Under the pieces are notes generated by a model that was not told the origin of the DNA, made no database searches, and was given only the letters and a program-made list of their open reading frames with translations. Positions 1 through 9,033 of a DNA stretch of 64,000 nucleotides are shown piece after piece. Every line of letters begins with the position of its first letter. Within the stretch, counting starts at the first letter, position 1. A program made the position numbers and the translations under genes. Source of the stretch: a virus; IMG/VR virus record IMGVR_UViG_3300046361_000034, positions 19,006-83,005 of that record; one strand, 5' to 3'.

Positions 1-1
1 A

Positions 2-1084
2 GCAGAAGATAAACTAGATAAAGACCTTCTATTATCTAGTTTTAAAGCAACTAAATTAGATGATAAAGGTAATTTACTAAATGATGCTAATGAAGTAGTT
101 TTAAATGCTACTAAAGTTAAAGCATTTTTAGATAATAATACTTTACCTTTAGATGATAAAGGTAATGTAATTAATGATAAGGGAGAAATTATTAAAACTA
201 AAGAACAAGTTTTAAAAGAAAACTCTGTTGTAGATTACGTACGAAATGCTATTGAAACAAATACTGGTCTTACATTACCTGCTGATTTAGAATTACCAGA
301 TGATGAAACAGGTATTGTTACAATAGTTACTGAATTACTTAAAAGTCAACGACAAACACTTATTCCTAATTTTTTAGATGCTAATCCCGAACTTAAAGGA
401 TTTGCTGAGCATTTAATGTTAGGAGGTACTGCTGAAAATTATTCTAGTTCTAATATAGATTATAAGGCTATTAAGCTAAAAGATTTAGATGATACATCTA
501 AGTTAGGTCTAGTTAGAAAATCTTTTGAAATTCAAGGTAGTCCAAATAGTGAAATGTTACTTGACTTAATCAAAACTGGTGGTGATGATAAAATAAATCA
601 AGCTACTGCTGATGCTATTAAATTTCTTGATGCTAAACAATCCGAAAATAATTCCTTACGTTCTCAACAAGTCGCACAAGCACAAAAAGTAGAGGAACAA
701 CGTGCTGAAATATATTGGGGTAAAGTTCAAGATATAGTTACAAAATCTGGTAAAGTTGGTAATATTGTTATTCCTGTTGTAGATAGAGAAAAATTCTTTG
801 ATTACTTATCTCATCCTATTGATGAGGAATATAATACTGCTGACTATATCAATTCTACTAAAGATTCTGTTGAGTTTAATCTATTAGTTTCATACTTACG
901 CTATAAAGGCGGTGATGTAGGAAAATTAGCTGCATTAGTTGCTCAACAACAACACGTTGAAAATTTACGTTCTCGATTTGATACTCTTAGAGGTCTTACA
1001 AATGGTAACGGTGTACCGCAAACAAGTAATACTAAAGCTAATTCTAAAGGTACTAATTTATCTTTAGAGAATTTAATGGGTTAA
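2..1084 (+). CDS. Putative capsid scaffold/assembly protein, 5' truncated by window edge
   Basis: The reading frame is open from base 2 to a TAA at 1082-1084, so the gene begins left of the window; the ATG at 416 is internal, because the frame upstream of it reads as ordinary coding sequence (Asp/Lys/Leu/Asn rich, with two short DDKGN-type repeats). About 360 residues are visible, hydrophilic and probably helical, with a Gln/Glu-rich stretch in the middle and a Gly/Asn/Ser-rich tail. No enzymatic motif is seen. It sits 48 bases before the major capsid gene, which in crAss-like and many other tailed phages is where the scaffold or capsid-assembly protein is encoded. The role is therefore inferred from position and composition, not from a recognised domain. 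Confidence 0.6.
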   Translation, partial: AEDKLDKDLLLSSFKATKLDDKGNLLNDANEVVLNATKVKAFLDNNTLPLDDKGNVINDKGEIIKTKEQVLKENSVVDYVRNAIETNTGLTLPADLELPDDETGIVTIVTELLKSQRQTLIPNFLDANPELKGFAEHLMLGGTAENYSSSNIDYKAIKLKDLDDTSKLGLVRKSFEIQGSPNSEMLLDLIKTGGDDKINQATADAIKFLDAKQSENNSLRSQQVAQAQKVEEQRAEIYWGKVQDIVTKSGKVGNIVIPVVDREKFFDYLSHPIDEEYNTADYINSTKDSVEFNLLVSYLRYKGGDVGKLAALVAQQQHVENLRSRFDTLRGLTNGNGVPQTSNTKANSKGTNLSLENLMG

Positions 1085-1132
1085 AATCAACTAATATTAA
1101 TTTAATTACTAATCAATTTAATCTTAAACATT

Positions 1133-2644
1133 ATGGTAGGTACACCTAACAGCTCTTTTGCACTTCAAAATGGTAATTATGCTAGAATAGTGCAACATGA
1201 ATCTTTTGGAGATGAAGGATATACTAATAATCTTTCTCTTGCTAAAGCTCGTATGACTAATCCTGATAGTCTTAATCCAGTAATTACTCATTTAATGGGT
1301 AATGAATCTAAAAAGTTTCCTTTACTTTATCTTACTGAAGGACAAGTTGGAGGAAATAAGTTTGTTGAAATACAAGATGTTGAGTATGATTGGCCTGTAT
1401 TTGGTAGACTTCGTCGTACTGATGCTGTTGCAGGACATGATTATGCTCCTACAGATAAACCAGGATATGGTGGTCAAGACGTTTATGTTATCTTTAAAAC
1501 TCGTTGGTTAAAATATCAACATAATATTGTATCTCCTAATGGTGTATGGGCACGTATTGTATCACAACCTGAAAAAGTATCTACTGGTTTTAAATATAAA
1601 CTTGACCTTATTAGACAAAATAATGTTACATCTGTACCATTATCTGAATTAAAAACAGGAACTCTTTGGGCAATGTCTGCTGGAGCTAACGTTTCTGAAT
1701 CTTATTCTACTGGTAATGAAAGTAATAAACAATTTCCTGGAAAACTTAAAAACCAAATTGGTATTTTAAGAAAATCTTATGAAATTGGTGGTAATGTTTC
1801 TAATAGAATGACTACATTTCATTTCTCTGTTAATGGTAAAGAAGAGAATTATTATTTACCATTTGAAGAATGGCAACATGAGATGACATTCAAGCAAGAT
1901 TGTGAGGAGTCTTTATGGGAATCTAAATATAATAGAGATGCTCAAGGAAATATTATGAATATTGATCCAGATACTCAACTTCCTATTCCTTATGGTGCTG
2001 GTGTTAAAGATCAAATTCCTAATAGAGATTCTTATGGTGTTCTTACACTAAAGAAACTTAAAATGGTAATTAGTGAAGTTATGTATGGTGCTACTGATTC
2101 TGATAAAATGAATGTAGTTTTATTTACAGGACTTGGTGGTAAAGAAGAATTTTCTAATGCTATTATGAATGAGGCTAGTGGATGGTCTTTATTTCAAGGT
2201 GCTTTAAATAATACTATTACTGGTTCTCCAATGGGATTAGTATTTGGTAATGCATTTACACAATATCGTCATATTGATGGTCATATGGTAACTGTATCTC
2301 ATTTACCTTATCTTGATTTTGGTGGTACTGCACAAAATGCCCCTACTCACCCTATTAGTGGTAAACCAATGACTTCTTATGAAATGCACTTTGTTGATAT
2401 GTCTGTATATGATGGTGTAAATAACCTTCAATTAGTAACTCAAAAAGGTCGTTCTCTTATTAGAGGTATTGAACAAGGTATGACTTTGTTAAAAGGTCTT
2501 AACTATGGTGATTATTCTGGTAACACTATGGATATTAAATTGTCTACTTCTCAAGATAAAACAAGTATTCATTACATGAAAACTCTTGGTGTAGCTATTC
2601 GTAGAAATACACATTGTTTCTCTTTATATTGTACTGCTAGTTAA
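1133..2644 (+). CDS. Major capsid protein (crAss-like, HK97 fold)
   Basis: This 503-residue protein has the length and sequence character of crAss-like phage major capsid proteins, which form the icosahedral shell. Recognisable conserved stretches include a Tyr/Trp-rich segment around residues 230-265 (YYLPFEEWQHEMTFKQ) and a Gly-rich, HxDGHMVT-type region in the C-terminal half. The HK97 fold is family knowledge, not visible directly. The gene has an AT-rich leader and ATG start and is followed after 18 bases by a strong intrinsic terminator, which fits an independently terminated, highly expressed transcript. The upstream scaffold-like gene supports the call. An internal frame at 1302-1511 is only a shadow. 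Confidence 0.9.
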   Translation: MVGTPNSSFALQNGNYARIVQHESFGDEGYTNNLSLAKARMTNPDSLNPVITHLMGNESKKFPLLYLTEGQVGGNKFVEIQDVEYDWPVFGRLRRTDAVAGHDYAPTDKPGYGGQDVYVIFKTRWLKYQHNIVSPNGVWARIVSQPEKVSTGFKYKLDLIRQNNVTSVPLSELKTGTLWAMSAGANVSESYSTGNESNKQFPGKLKNQIGILRKSYEIGGNVSNRMTTFHFSVNGKEENYYLPFEEWQHEMTFKQDCEESLWESKYNRDAQGNIMNIDPDTQLPIPYGAGVKDQIPNRDSYGVLTLKKLKMVISEVMYGATDSDKMNVVLFTGLGGKEEFSNAIMNEASGWSLFQGALNNTITGSPMGLVFGNAFTQYRHIDGHMVTVSHLPYLDFGGTAQNAPTHPISGKPMTSYEMHFVDMSVYDGVNNLQLVTQKGRSLIRGIEQGMTLLKGLNYGDYSGNTMDIKLSTSQDKTSIHYMKTLGVAIRRNTHCFSLYCTAS

Positions 2645-2661
2645 TATAAAGAAACTTATTT

Positions 2662-2697
2662 AGAAAGACTACTTATTATAAGTAGTCTTTCTTTTTA
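2662..2697 (+). terminator. Intrinsic terminator after the major capsid gene
   Basis: A perfect 13-bp stem (2662-2674 with 2680-2692) closes a 5-base loop and is followed by a T-rich tract. It lies just after the capsid stop codon. Confidence 0.88.
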
Positions 2698-2743
2698 TTC
2701 TAACTGAAAAATTAATTATTCTTAATAAATATATTTATATAAT

Positions 2744-3868
2744 ATGGACACACTTAAAGATAATAGTACTCCTGATATTACAGGTACAACTAACGCTACT
2801 CCTATTCCTTCAACTCCACCAACATCTGATACTACTCTCATTGCTTCTACCCCATCTACAACTCCTGATGAATCTAAACATCAATGTTCCGTAGTTTGTT
2901 CTATTCGTCGTAAACCTAATAATACTGCATTACCTGGACAAGACCCTGCTGAAAGGACTTATAAAGTAGGAGCATCTTTAGATTTAAAAACTAGAGCTAA
3001 TCTTAAAGGAGTAACTGGGGATTTAGAAATGTTATTTATGCCTTCTTTAATTGGTATTAGTGATAATGACCCTTTGTTTAGAAGAAATGTAGATGATTAT
3101 TGGGCAAGTATTAGTAGACCTGTTCCACATGATGAAGTCTTTCTTAAAGACCATGAAAAAGGAATTGCTATTAATATTAAACTTACTGTTTTAGGTAAAG
3201 CAAGAAAAGAACGACTTGATTCTATTATAGGTATTGAAGATAAAGTTGCAAAAGTAAATGAATTAATTCAATTAGGTATAACTAAATCTACTAGAGAAAA
3301 TCCTGTAGTATATGTTAAAGTTGATGATGAAAGTGTTTCGGATTACTTACTTTTAAATTACTGTTTAAGATATTCTAAAGTAGCTAATAAATTTGAAGAT
3401 ATTGATAAATCTCCTAAAATAGACTTTTATATCTTCGAGAAAGCTGCATCTGTTAAAGCTCAACTTAATAAAATTGAACTTAGAAATACAGCTGTTGCAC
3501 TTATGCAAGACTTGGCTACTAATAGTAGAAGAATTGATGCAGTATTACTTATGTTCAGTCTTAATCCTAAAGACTTTGATACTGATACTGATAAATTACT
3601 TAAAATTGATGAACTTGCTTTCTCTGAGCCTGTTGAAAATATGGTTAACTTTGTTAACTATGCTAAAGATGAACAATGGGAAGATAAGTATTTAGTTTAT
3701 CAAGCAGTAAGATTAAATAAAGTTAGAAATGCTCCTAATACAACTTCATATTATTTTAATGATGACTTATTAGGATTAACTCTTTCTGATGCAGTTAACT
3801 TCTTAAACAATGAAGAAAAAGGTAAAAAATATAAAGAAACTTTATTAAGAGAAATACAACTTAAATAA
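2744..3868 (+). CDS. Conserved crAss-type structural protein downstream of the capsid gene
   Basis: The 374-residue product starts with a low-complexity Thr/Pro/Ser/Asp-rich segment (residues about 1-50), typical of a flexible extension, followed by a compact mixed alpha/beta region. No catalytic motif is recognised. Location between the capsid terminator and the next head gene, and co-orientation with it, suggest a virion or head-assembly protein. Its TAA overlaps the following ATG by one base (TAATG), so translation of the two is probably coupled. A precise role such as head auxiliary protein, cargo or assembly factor cannot be assigned from sequence reading alone. Confidence 0.7.
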   Translation: MDTLKDNSTPDITGTTNATPIPSTPPTSDTTLIASTPSTTPDESKHQCSVVCSIRRKPNNTALPGQDPAERTYKVGASLDLKTRANLKGVTGDLEMLFMPSLIGISDNDPLFRRNVDDYWASISRPVPHDEVFLKDHEKGIAINIKLTVLGKARKERLDSIIGIEDKVAKVNELIQLGITKSTRENPVVYVKVDDESVSDYLLLNYCLRYSKVANKFEDIDKSPKIDFYIFEKAASVKAQLNKIELRNTAVALMQDLATNSRRIDAVLLMFSLNPKDFDTDTDKLLKIDELAFSEPVENMVNFVNYAKDEQWEDKYLVYQAVRLNKVRNAPNTTSYYFNDDLLGLTLSDAVNFLNNEEKGKKYKETLLREIQLK

Positions 3869-4905
3869 TGACTACACAAGAGTTACATATTGCAATAGAT
3901 ATATTATTACAAAAGTCTAGTAGTAATTGGAATAAAAACTTCCTACCTCAAGAACTAGATTTTTTTCTTAATAGAGAAATTACTAAATTTATTAAAACTA
4001 GATTTAATCCTCGTTCTAATACTAAACAACTTGGTTCTTTTGATACTATAAAAAGAGTTCAAGACACTAATGTACTATACAATACTGTATCTCTACCAAT
4101 TTTAAGTCTTAATCAAAAGGAAGTTTATATCAAACTTCCTTTTGATTTTTTAGATTATATTAGTAGTGAAATAGATCTTATTCCTAATTGTAATCCTTCT
4201 TTAGTTCCTGACTCTCAAATAAGTTATAATTATAAAACTGTAACAATTCCTAATTTTATTAGTGCTAGTACATTAATTATTAGTACTGTTATAAATGGTC
4301 TTACTACTGTTCTTTTTGATTTAACTTCTTTACCTAATGAGTATTTTCCTCAAGATAGTATACAAGACTACCGAAAAGAATTTATATATAGTAATGCTAT
4401 TATAGGAGAGATTACAAGAAAGCTTCCAAAAGATTTAGAATTTAGATATAATAAATTAACTAAGAAGTTAGAGTTTAGAAGTACTAAATTATTCCTAATT
4501 AATGTTATTAGAAATGGTGTAGTTATTACCACTACTGATACTATTGAAGTAGATTTATATAAATTAATTACTACAACTTTAACATCTCCTGTTAGAATAG
4601 TTGATGAAGAATTTAAAAGTGATATTAATAATTCTTATTTATCTAAAAGTAAAGATGAAAATGTTGTAGCTTATCTTCGTGATGATGGTATCATTTTTCC
4701 GAAAGTTAAAAATGTGGTAATGAAAACCGTAAATTTAACATATAAAGTGAAACCATTAAAAATAGATTTACTTTTAGGATATAATTCTGAATTACCTGAT
4801 ACTGTATTAGAAGAAATTGTAGGAAATGTAGCTGAATCTATTAAAGCTGTAATTGCTTCTGATACTTATGAGAAATTTAAACAAGATAATTTATTAACTG
4901 AATAA
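3868..4905 (+). CDS. Conserved crAss-like head-tail/virion protein
   Basis: A 345-residue protein beginning MTTQELHIAIDILLQK, with an N-terminal helical region containing FLPQELDFFLN and a following beta-rich body. This N-terminal pattern is, from memory, conserved in a structural gene next to the capsid gene in crAss-like phages. It starts by one-base overlap with the stop of the preceding gene and is followed after 10 bases by the next structural gene, so it belongs to the same late transcript. No enzymatic motif is visible. It probably acts in the head or at the head-tail interface, an inference from synteny. Confidence 0.7.
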   Translation: MTTQELHIAIDILLQKSSSNWNKNFLPQELDFFLNREITKFIKTRFNPRSNTKQLGSFDTIKRVQDTNVLYNTVSLPILSLNQKEVYIKLPFDFLDYISSEIDLIPNCNPSLVPDSQISYNYKTVTIPNFISASTLIISTVINGLTTVLFDLTSLPNEYFPQDSIQDYRKEFIYSNAIIGEITRKLPKDLEFRYNKLTKKLEFRSTKLFLINVIRNGVVITTTDTIEVDLYKLITTTLTSPVRIVDEEFKSDINNSYLSKSKDENVVAYLRDDGIIFPKVKNVVMKTVNLTYKVKPLKIDLLLGYNSELPDTVLEEIVGNVAESIKAVIASDTYEKFKQDNLLTE

Positions 4906-4915
4906 TTTAAATAAT

Positions 4916-5902
4916 ATGGAAAATTTACTAGTAGTAAAACAAATTGGTGCTATTGCAACTATTGCATCTATTGCCGAATTAGATGACATGATTGTTGGTG
5001 ATTTAATTGCTGTTGGGGATGGAAGAGAAATTATTGGAGTAGGTTCTGCTGCTGCTGATTTAACCTCTCTTAAAGAAATTAAATTTATTACTAAACTTGC
5101 TGATGGTAAGTTTAGAGTTTCTGCTCCTATTAATCGTTTTAATATTACTTCTTATAGTGAGCAATTATATTCTGCACCACAGAATAAGGTTGTTCGTATT
5201 GGTGGTATTACTGCATTATTGACTCTTAATATTCCTTCTACAGGCGAAGGTAATATTACAGTAAGAAATCTTAGTTATGATCATACTATTGCTACACAAC
5301 GTATTAATGCATCTGTAACAAAAAATGCTAATGAAACTCCAGAAGCTTATGTAGATAGAGTAATAGCACAATTAAATACAGCTATGACTAATACTGGAAA
5401 TGTATTTGCTACTGCTGCTAAAGTAATTGATGGTACTAATACTTTCTTAGGTATTACTTTTACTTGTGCAAATGAGCACGTAGATTTAGCTTTATCTTTA
5501 GATGGAATATTTGCTGGTGTTGTTCCAGTAACAACTACTGAAGCTAAATGTGGATTAGGTAAAGGAACTGATATTCTTGCTATGGAAAAAGACTATACTA
5601 AAAATCTTGGAAATAGTGGTTATGTAGAATTACCTGATTTATGGTATTCTGCTCCTAATCAAGTTGATAGTGCATTAAACTTTAATGTTATTACTCTTGG
5701 GTGGGATGGAATTGCGTCTACGGCTACTACTAATCGTCAAGTAGCTAGAAATACTATGACTTTTGCTGCTCCTACTGCAAGTACATTTGCAACTATTACT
5801 GCATTTTTTCAATTAATTCTTGGAAATACATATGCAATGGTAGGAGGGGCTGAACCTGGTGATGAGCCTGATACTAATGCCATAGATAATGCTGTATCTT
5901 AA
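4916..5902 (+). CDS. Putative abundant capsid decoration or auxiliary virion protein
   Basis: The 328-residue product is rich in Ala, Thr, Gly, Ile and Val and reads like an all-beta virion protein. It has no signal peptide, membrane segment or enzymatic motif, and ends in a short acidic Gly/Pro/Asp/Asn tail. It is the last gene before a strong terminator, as is the major capsid gene, so it may be needed in high copy number as a decoration or auxiliary head protein. This is inference from genome position and composition. A tail-tube role is less likely because crAss-like phages have short podovirus tails. Confidence 0.6.
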   Translation: MENLLVVKQIGAIATIASIAELDDMIVGDLIAVGDGREIIGVGSAAADLTSLKEIKFITKLADGKFRVSAPINRFNITSYSEQLYSAPQNKVVRIGGITALLTLNIPSTGEGNITVRNLSYDHTIATQRINASVTKNANETPEAYVDRVIAQLNTAMTNTGNVFATAAKVIDGTNTFLGITFTCANEHVDLALSLDGIFAGVVPVTTTEAKCGLGKGTDILAMEKDYTKNLGNSGYVELPDLWYSAPNQVDSALNFNVITLGWDGIASTATTNRQVARNTMTFAAPTASTFATITAFFQLILGNTYAMVGGAEPGDEPDTNAIDNAVS

Positions 5903-5923
5903 AGTCTTTTTACTTATGATTTT

Positions 5924-5963
5924 AAACCTACTAATACTAACTAAGTGTTAGTAGGTTTTTTAT
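5924..5963 (+). terminator. Intrinsic terminator after the head-gene cluster
   Basis: A 14-bp stem (5924-5937 with 5945-5958, one G:T wobble) with a 7-base loop is followed by a T-rich run. It separates the head genes from the Cys-rich/fibre block. Confidence 0.85.
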
Positions 5964-5981
5964 TTAACACCTAATGTACTT

Positions 5982-7109
5982 ATGATAACAATTCAAAATA
6001 ATATATTCCTATTAAAAAGATTTAAAGATGATTTTGTTCTTTATAATAGAACTATTAATCTAACTACTTATACTTTATCTTCTATAGATTGTACTGGTAT
6101 TGCTAAAACAATAGTAACTGCTACTTTAGTAGGAATTAATGATGTAGATTATATTACTAAAGGTAATATAGTTTTACCTATTCTTACTGATGGAAATTAT
6201 AGAGTATTTATGGGTGGCGTTAATGTATATTTTTCCTCTTGGAAAAATTATAGAACTAGACTTATTCCTTTAATAGAGAAAACTTTATGTTCAAAATGTA
6301 ATGATTGTGGTAATTGTAATGATTCTGATGAAAATTGTATTAGTAAAGAAGCTAAAGTTTGTTTAAGAAATCAAAGTCTTTTTAATTATATTCAAGTATA
6401 TAATAATTTAATTAAACCTTTTACTTTTAATGCTCCTACTAAATTTAATACTTTTTTAGATAATTTTAATTCAGAAGCTATTTATAATAACATTTGTTTT
6501 ATTAAAGAAGAATTATGTAAACAATTATTAGAAACTGATATTGATGGAAAAACTCACACAAATCAAGATTTATTTAATTATTTTATATCTATATACTATT
6601 TAGGTTTATATTTATATGATAAGAGTTTTATTCCTACTTCAATTTTTACAAATGATGAAGTAATTGAAGAACTAGAATATCTTAAAACTATTTATAAATA
6701 CGATACTATTAAAAAATGTATTCTTAATTTAGGAATAAATGTTGATTCTCTTATAGAAATAATTACTTCTACTGAAAATTTAGAAGTTTATTATTGGCAA
6801 GATAATAATATTGAAAATACTATAACAGAAATATATCCTTTAATTACTCAAGCTTACTTAAATGGTAAAAGTGTTAAACCATTTAATGAGTTTAATCAAG
6901 GTGTTTCTATTGTATTATCTAATATTGGTAGAATAGCTTTTGTAATAAAAGCTACACCATTAACTAATTTCATAATTGAGGACTCTTTAGGTAATAATAT
7001 AACTCATGAATTTGATGTAGACTATGTTACCTTATTATCTGCTGCTGTATTTGTAACTAAAGAATATCATTCTTATGGAACTGTAAACTTTAAATTTAAA
7101 ATCTTATAA
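5982..7109 (+). CDS. Cys-cluster protein upstream of the tail-fibre genes, function unknown
   Basis: This 375-residue protein is not recognised. Its outstanding feature is a Cys cluster at residues 103, 106, 109, 112, 119 and 127 (CX2CX2CX2CX6CX7C), able in principle to bind Zn or an iron-sulfur cluster. The N-terminal 100 residues look beta-rich, the middle is Asn/Tyr/Leu-rich and probably helical, and the last 100 residues look like another beta domain. The gene opens a new unit after a terminator and its stop lies 2 bases before the first fibre gene, so it is likely co-expressed with the fibres as a virion or fibre-assembly protein. That role is inference. Confidence 0.65.
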   Translation: MITIQNNIFLLKRFKDDFVLYNRTINLTTYTLSSIDCTGIAKTIVTATLVGINDVDYITKGNIVLPILTDGNYRVFMGGVNVYFSSWKNYRTRLIPLIEKTLCSKCNDCGNCNDSDENCISKEAKVCLRNQSLFNYIQVYNNLIKPFTFNAPTKFNTFLDNFNSEAIYNNICFIKEELCKQLLETDIDGKTHTNQDLFNYFISIYYLGLYLYDKSFIPTSIFTNDEVIEELEYLKTIYKYDTIKKCILNLGINVDSLIEIITSTENLEVYYWQDNNIENTITEIYPLITQAYLNGKSVKPFNEFNQGVSIVLSNIGRIAFVIKATPLTNFIIEDSLGNNITHEFDVDYVTLLSAAVFVTKEYHSYGTVNFKFKIL

Positions 7110-7111
7110 CA

Positions 7112-9010
7112 ATGGAGAATAGAATAAATGGTTTTAGTGTAACTACTCAATTGCCTTTAGACGATAAAGTGGAAGTAAAAAATATTGCACAGATTTCTAC
7201 ATTAGGTCTTAATAATAATAAAGCTTTTACTTATTATAGAAATATGGTAATACGTTGTTTAGAAGAAGGAGTATCTTATAGATGGCAAGAAATTCTTAAT
7301 AGTGAGCAAGGACTACTTGCTTCTGATTATACTTATCCTGTTGGAAGTATTTGTATGGGTATAGATTATTCTAACAAAGTATATAATTTTGTATTAGTTC
7401 CTCCTATATTAAATATTGTATCTAATAGTTTAATTAGTACTATCGTTGGTGATACTCAAACATTAGAATTACCACAAACATCTTCTGTACCTAGTATATA
7501 TATTAATAATAGTTACTTTCCTACTTATGATGATTGGTTGAAAGCAAATAAACTTGCTAATAATAATATTCCTATTATTGCTTTTGATTATGTAGGAGAA
7601 GGTACTTTAGCTAAACCCTTTACTAATACAATTAGATTTGTTTTAAACTCTCCTTTAACTTTACCAACTATTACTTCTGATAGTGCTATGCAAAATGGTA
7701 TAGCTTATTTTATAGGTTCTGGTACTAGATTACTACCACAAAGAAGTGGACAAAAAATTCAAATACTTTCTAGTATATTTGGTTATACTTATGCTGGAGA
7801 TTTTAGTGTTAGTGATTTAGATTTAGAAATAGGAGGTTATATAATTTCTACTACTATTGGTAAATTAATTGATATGGATAACCCTGCTCATTTTAGTAAT
7901 AGTAATGTAGGGTATATTGCTGCAAAACTTACTATGTTAAAAGATAGTTTATTAGAAATACAAGGAAGTGGTTTTTGGAATAGTGGTAATTCTGTTAATT
8001 CAAGTACTTATATATCTGGTAAAACTCTTTATCTTTTTGGAGAAGGTGAAATTACTAGTTTACAAACTGATATTAATAAATATCTTATTAATAGTGGTAC
8101 TACTTTTTTAAATAATCAAAATGCAGGATTTTTAACTTTTGAAATTACTTGTAGATTAACAGCACCTCAACAAGGTATAGTAAAAAATGAAGGAAAATCT
8201 AAAATAGAGTTTAGAGAAAACGCTTCTATAGGAAGTGGTACATTAACTTCTCCTATTAATCCTTTATTAGAGGCTATTAAAATTACTGGAGGTTGGGTTA
8301 GAGTATTTAATTGTTTAATTTCTGTACAATCTTTTGTAGATGTATTAAATCCTGATAGAGAAAGAGCAATAACATTAGATGCAGCTACTATAGATTTAAT
8401 AGATGGTCCTTTATTTATTGCAAGAAATTGTGAATTTAGGGGTCATGCTAAAAGATTTTTTGATAGAAAAGGTATTGCTGGTCGTCTTGATATAAGTAAT
8501 TGTAATACCGTTTATTTTAGTACTGATTTATTAATAAATGGAGGAGGATTAATAACTTCTACTGGAAATTCTAATATATGGGGAATTAATAGTAATACTG
8601 AGGGAAGTGTAGTATTTAATTCTAATGTATTTGAGGGTTCAGAAATTGATACTGTTAAAATAGACTTAACATTAGGAGGGTATAGAAGTGCTTATAATAT
8701 TATTGGTAGAGATATTATAGAATCTTTAAGAATCTTTCCTGATAAACAGGCTGCTATTATTGCAGGTTTACCTATAGGTGCTGCTTTTATAGTTAGAAGA
8801 GATATTACTAGTAATATTACTTTTGCCTCTTATCCTATAGGTACTGCATTTAGAATTGCTACTCAGTCTAGTCCTATTAGAGATTTTAGTTCTGTAGGCG
8901 CACCTGATAATAATGTTAATACTCTTTTTATTAAGTCTGCAGTAAATTTAGCTGCTTGGAATCCTGCAGATGGTGCTGTTCTTCATTACGAATATCGAGA
9001 TACTATTTAA
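7112..9010 (+). CDS. Tail fibre/appendage protein with crAss-type N-terminal anchor
   Basis: The 632-residue protein starts with MENRINGFSVTTQLPLDDKV and continues with a region containing AFTYYRNMVIRCLEEG. I recognise this as the N-terminal attachment module shared by crAss-like tail fibres, which tethers variable appendages to the tail. After about residue 130 the sequence becomes a long series of short beta strands with Asn/Ser/Gly turns, as in a beta-helix spike body that would contact host surface polysaccharide. No signal peptide is present, unlike the next two genes. It follows the Cys-cluster gene by 2 bases and precedes the second fibre gene by 23 bases. Confidence 0.75.
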   Translation: MENRINGFSVTTQLPLDDKVEVKNIAQISTLGLNNNKAFTYYRNMVIRCLEEGVSYRWQEILNSEQGLLASDYTYPVGSICMGIDYSNKVYNFVLVPPILNIVSNSLISTIVGDTQTLELPQTSSVPSIYINNSYFPTYDDWLKANKLANNNIPIIAFDYVGEGTLAKPFTNTIRFVLNSPLTLPTITSDSAMQNGIAYFIGSGTRLLPQRSGQKIQILSSIFGYTYAGDFSVSDLDLEIGGYIISTTIGKLIDMDNPAHFSNSNVGYIAAKLTMLKDSLLEIQGSGFWNSGNSVNSSTYISGKTLYLFGEGEITSLQTDINKYLINSGTTFLNNQNAGFLTFEITCRLTAPQQGIVKNEGKSKIEFRENASIGSGTLTSPINPLLEAIKITGGWVRVFNCLISVQSFVDVLNPDRERAITLDAATIDLIDGPLFIARNCEFRGHAKRFFDRKGIAGRLDISNCNTVYFSTDLLINGGGLITSTGNSNIWGINSNTEGSVVFNSNVFEGSEIDTVKIDLTLGGYRSAYNIIGRDIIESLRIFPDKQAAIIAGLPIGAAFIVRRDITSNITFASYPIGTAFRIATQSSPIRDFSSVGAPDNNVNTLFIKSAVNLAAWNPADGAVLHYEYRDTI

Positions 9011-9033
9011 TTTTTAATCTTTAATTTAAAATT

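Noticed and set aside
416-1084. The ATG at 416 as start of the first gene
   Set aside because: The frame is open back to base 2 with normal coding character, so this Met is internal.
2698-2743. TATATTTA upstream of the gene at 2744 as a host promoter
   Set aside because: One mismatch to TAnnTTTG in a region where such AT strings are frequent, and no TTTG element at the correct distance.
1302-3695. Short plus-strand frames at 1302-1511 and 3474-3695
   Set aside because: Frame-shifted shadows inside the capsid gene and the following gene; Leu/Lys/Ile-rich products typical of AT-rich out-of-frame reading.
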